From Thermoplasmata archaeon (lineage in GTDB: Archaea > Thermoplasmatota > Thermoplasmata > Thermoplasmatales > Thermoplasmataceae): a DNA stretch of 7,064 nucleotides. The notes under the pieces were generated by a model. The model was not told where the DNA came from and searched no databases. It saw only the letters and a program-made list of their open reading frames with translations. Numbering within the stretch: position 1 is the first letter of the stretch; every line of letters begins with the position of its first letter. Shown piece after piece: positions 5,422 through 7,064 of the stretch. Made by a program: the position numbers and the translations under genes. Location: positions 1 to 7,064 of the forward strand of contig JAKBQO010000073.1 in assembly GCA_021835185.1 (NCBI GenBank). Direction: 5' to 3'.

Positions 5422-6546
5422 ATGGCAGTAAGTTTGGGATTGGAAGATGTATTCATAAAATATACAGGGTTAACATTTATAGATGGAAACGCAGGCGTGC
5501 TAAGATACAGGGGATATGACATAAACGATCTTGTCCAGAATACTGGATTCGAGGAAGTGTGCTATCTCATGACCAATGGGGAGCTACCGAATAGCCAGCA
5601 GCTGGCAGAATTTAAAAAATCTGTTAAGGAACATTATAAGCTGCCTGACCATGTTATGGAATTAATATCTGACCTGCCAAGGGAAGCGGATACACTTACA
5701 ATGATGGAAACCGCATTTGCCTCTCTCTCCTCAGGTGATTACCAGTGGAATAAGGAAAATGACAGAAAACAGGTTCCAAAAATCCTCGGGGAAAATTTGG
5801 GAATAATATCAAATATATACAGGCACAAGATGGGAATGGGACTCCAGAATCCTGAACCGAAATACGACTACGCCGAAGCATTTCTAAGGAACTGCTTTGG
5901 AAATGCTGATGAGAAAAAGATTTCTGCAATGAATGCTGCTCTTGTTATATACGTTGACCATGAGGTCCCTGCTTCTACAACAGCAGCCCTTGTTGCTTCT
6001 TCTACTCTTTCCGATATGTATTCATGCATAACAGCAGCTACTGCTGCACTTAAAGGCCCGCTGCATGGTGGAGCAGCTGAAGCGGCATATAAGCAGTTGC
6101 TTGACATAGGAAATGTTGACAATGTGGAGAACTGGTTCAAAACAAACATATTAGATGGCAAGAGAAGACTAATGGGATTCGGGCACAGGGTTTACAGGAC
6201 ATATGACCCGAGAATGAAAATATTCAAGAAACTGGCAACTACACTGGAACAGACAGATGAGCAGAAAAAACTCTTTGAAATTGCAGTTAAACTCGAGGAA
6301 CTTGGTGTAAAGGAATTCGGTGGCAAAGGAATATATCCAAATACAGATTATTATTCCGGCATAGTTTTCAATGAAATCGGCTTCCCCATATACATGTTTA
6401 CAACCCTGTTTGGATTTTCCAGGGTTCTCGGATGGCTTTCACATATAACAGAGTATGTAGAGGAAGAGGAGAGGTTAATCAGGCCCAGGGCAGTGTATAC
6501 AGGACCGGACAAACGTGATTTTGTGAAAATGCAGGATAGAAAATAA
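5422..6546 (+). CDS. gltA: Citrate synthase
   Basis: Condenses acetyl-CoA and oxaloacetate to citrate at the entry of the TCA cycle, in the cytoplasm and presumably as a dimer. The protein is 374 aa from ATG 5422, the usual length for archaeal (short-type) citrate synthases. Counting from that Met: YVDHEVPAST (177-186, substrate-binding H180), GPLHGGAAE (212-220, H215), GFGHRVYRTYDPR (252-264, H255 and R264), PNTDYYSG (306-313, the catalytic Asp D309), FSRVLGW (332-338, R334) and IRPRAVYTG (353-361, R354/R356). The active-site set is complete. The C-terminal half closely resembles the Thermoplasma acidophilum enzyme as I remember it. A 2-methylcitrate synthase role cannot be excluded, since the two activities share these motifs, but no prpB- or prpD-like gene is nearby. 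It is translated from a ribosome binding site inside the preceding CBS gene. Confidence 0.95.
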   Translation: MAVSLGLEDVFIKYTGLTFIDGNAGVLRYRGYDINDLVQNTGFEEVCYLMTNGELPNSQQLAEFKKSVKEHYKLPDHVMELISDLPREADTLTMMETAFASLSSGDYQWNKENDRKQVPKILGENLGIISNIYRHKMGMGLQNPEPKYDYAEAFLRNCFGNADEKKISAMNAALVIYVDHEVPASTTAALVASSTLSDMYSCITAATAALKGPLHGGAAEAAYKQLLDIGNVDNVENWFKTNILDGKRRLMGFGHRVYRTYDPRMKIFKKLATTLEQTDEQKKLFEIAVKLEELGVKEFGGKGIYPNTDYYSGIVFNEIGFPIYMFTTLFGFSRVLGWLSHITEYVEEEERLIRPRAVYTGPDKRDFVKMQDRK

Positions 6547-6589
6547 TCCCCTGTATTTTTCAGAAAACTAATTAACATTATATAATTTT

Positions 6590-6603
6590 GAAAAAGTTTT
6601 TTC
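6590..6603 (+). terminator. Possible terminator after citrate synthase
   Basis: GAAAAA-G-TTTTTTC lies 43 bases after the citrate synthase stop and ends in a six-T run. Archaeal termination mainly uses T-runs, so this is the best candidate. The tiny self-complementary core is unlikely to form a useful hairpin. Confidence 0.35.
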
Positions 6604-6706
6604 CAGATGTTAACTTTATAAATGCCCGATTCAGGTTATAACTATATACAGATTTATACAATATTTAGATTTTGTAGATACTAAAAATTATAAAATTAAA
6701 TTTTTC

Positions 6707-6775
6707 CTAGTTTTTATCATGCCTGAGGGCTTTTTTATCAATCTTTCCAACAGGTGTAAGTGGTAAGCTATCGGT
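6707..6775 (-). pseudogene. 3' remnant of an AMP-forming acyl-CoA synthetase gene
   Basis: Read leftwards from 6775, 22 codons end at TAG (6707-6709) and encode TDSLPLTPVGKIDKKALRHD plus two more residues. This is the C-terminal end of acyl/aryl-CoA synthetases and related adenylate-forming enzymes: P-x-T-P-x-GK with the invariant catalytic lysine (the A10 motif), then the usual KIDKKALR ending. It is too short to be a gene. Immediately upstream on the minus strand the frame meets TAG at 6779-6781 and the sequence becomes the end of a TnpB insertion sequence, so the gene was cut near its 3' end. The missing N-terminal part would be expected beyond the insertion, outside the window. The preserved frame and motif suggest a recent event. 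The substrate cannot be told from this fragment. Confidence 0.85.
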
Positions 6776-6781
6776 CAACTA

Positions 6782-6801
6782 CCCACAGCTAAAGCAGTGA
6801 G
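6782..6801 (-). repeat. Subterminal hairpin at the insertion-sequence right end
   Basis: On the minus strand CTCACTGC-TTTA-GCTGTGGG folds into an 8-position stem with one T-T mismatch, one G-T wobble and a four-base loop. The wobble would be a C-A mismatch on the plus strand, so the minus strand folds better. That is the strand expected to be recognised by the transposase and present in a TnpB guide RNA. The tnpB stop codon (6789-6791) lies in the stem-loop, and six bases separate the hairpin from the inferred element end. Confidence 0.65.
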
Positions 6802-7064
6802 CTTGCAACCAGGGTGTCACAATGGACAAAAAAATCACCCGCTACAATAGGCTGGTTGGCAACAGCCCTGTTCCTGATATTGAGAGAAGCAATATAATCG
6901 GCTTCTCCCTCTAAGCCACAGGAAATGCATTTGAAAACTGATCTCCCGGGCCTGTTCTTTTTAGATATGGTATGGCAGTTGGGGCATTCCCTGCTTGTGT
7001 TATGTGGGTCTATAACCATTACCGGAATTCCTGCTTCCATAGCTTTGTATTCTATGAACCGCCT
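6789..7064 (-). CDS. tnpB: TnpB (RNA-guided nuclease of insertion sequences), C-terminal part only
   Basis: The last 91 codons of a TnpB/OrfB protein, open at the right edge of the window. The frame continues upstream of the Met at 7038-7040 as RRFIEYKAM, so that Met is internal. GIPVMVIDPHNTSRECP is the standard approach to the zinc finger. Then comes a complete four-cysteine finger, CPNC and CISC separated by 15 residues, followed by GEADYIASLNIRNRA, the RuvC III block with its catalytic Asp. After that the tail is about 25 residues. The earlier RuvC Asp and Glu and the RNA-binding N-terminus are outside the window, so it cannot be said whether the protein is intact. TnpB proteins use an RNA from the element's right end to cut the donor or empty target site, which helps the element persist. 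It lies in an insertion in an acyl-CoA synthetase gene. Confidence 0.93.
   Translation of the reverse strand, partial: RRFIEYKAMEAGIPVMVIDPHNTSRECPNCHTISKKNRPGRSVFKCISCGLEGEADYIASLNIRNRAVANQPIVAGDFFVHCDTLVASSLL

Larger units (their letters stand above)
6776..7064 (-). mobile_element. Right end of an IS200/IS605-superfamily (TnpB-bearing) element
   Basis: The part in view contains the 3' end of tnpB, a hairpin overlapping its stop codon, and a short tail ending TAGTTGA on the minus strand, after which acyl-CoA synthetase coding sequence resumes. This is the layout of the right end of IS605-type or solo-TnpB (IS1341-like) elements, which insert without target duplication and have subterminal hairpins rather than inverted repeats. 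The boundary at 6775/6776 is set by where the synthetase reading frame becomes recognisable and could be off by a few bases. The left end, and any tnpA, lie beyond the window. Confidence 0.75.

Noticed and set aside
6605..6706. TTTATAAA (6613-6620) as a plus-strand promoter
   Set aside because: No plus-strand coding region or structured RNA follows it, and the region is AT-rich enough for chance TATA-like strings. I see nothing else in this stretch.
7038..7040. Met at 7040 as the start of a small 83-residue zinc-finger protein
   Set aside because: The same frame continues upstream to the window edge with TnpB-like residues (RRFIEYKAM), so this is the C-terminal part of a larger protein.
1..7064. 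CRISPR array, tRNA, rRNA or riboswitch
   Set aside because: I saw no spaced direct repeats, no cloverleaf-type sequence and no rRNA-like segment on either strand. The intergenic gaps are all under about 170 bases.

Overview
The window looks like part of a chromosome of an acidophilic, heterotrophic archaeon of the Thermoplasmatales (Ferroplasma, Acidiplasma, Picrophilus or Thermoplasma type). This is inferred from four things: a short archaeal citrate synthase whose active-site segments resemble the Thermoplasma enzyme as I remember it; an electron-transfer flavoprotein with beta and alpha subunits fused in one chain; TATA boxes placed as for leaderless transcripts; and low GC by eye. No rRNA, tRNA or CRISPR array is present, and the genus cannot be fixed from the window alone.

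Layout. Bases 1-655 (minus strand) hold most of a metallo-beta-lactamase-fold hydrolase that runs off the left edge. Bases 703-4003 (minus strand, read right to left) are a compact etfBA-fixC-fixX operon: the first two genes overlap by 8 bases, and fixC and fixX abut with no gap. Bases 4110-4850 (minus strand) hold an unrecognised six-helix membrane protein with a single CPAC motif. A 144-base divergent intergenic region (4851-4994) carries promoters for both sides and an inverted repeat. Bases 4995-6546 (plus strand) are a two-gene operon: a stand-alone CBS-domain-pair protein, then citrate synthase. At the right end, the last 23 codons of an acyl-CoA synthetase (6707-6775, minus strand) are cut off by the end of a TnpB-bearing insertion sequence that continues past the right edge.

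How the genes fit together. EtfBA, FixC and FixX would form an EtfABCX-type complex. It takes electrons from a two-electron donor (NADH or acyl-CoA dehydrogenases), passes them through the FAD and iron-sulfur centres of FixC/FixX to quinone, and may send some to ferredoxin by flavin-based electron bifurcation. Citrate synthase consumes the acetyl-CoA that acyl-CoA degradation would supply. The CBS protein beside it is a plausible adenylate sensor, but a regulatory link to citrate synthase is only suggested by gene order. The broken acyl-CoA synthetase belongs to the same metabolic area.

Most of the window is ordinary core metabolism, and I see no convincing new multi-gene system. The points most worth a second look are a serine in place of an expected cluster-ligand cysteine in FixX, the insertion that beheads the acyl-CoA synthetase (with a predicted TnpB guide RNA whose guide would come from that gene), the CPAC membrane protein, and the inverted repeat in front of the CBS-citrate synthase operon.
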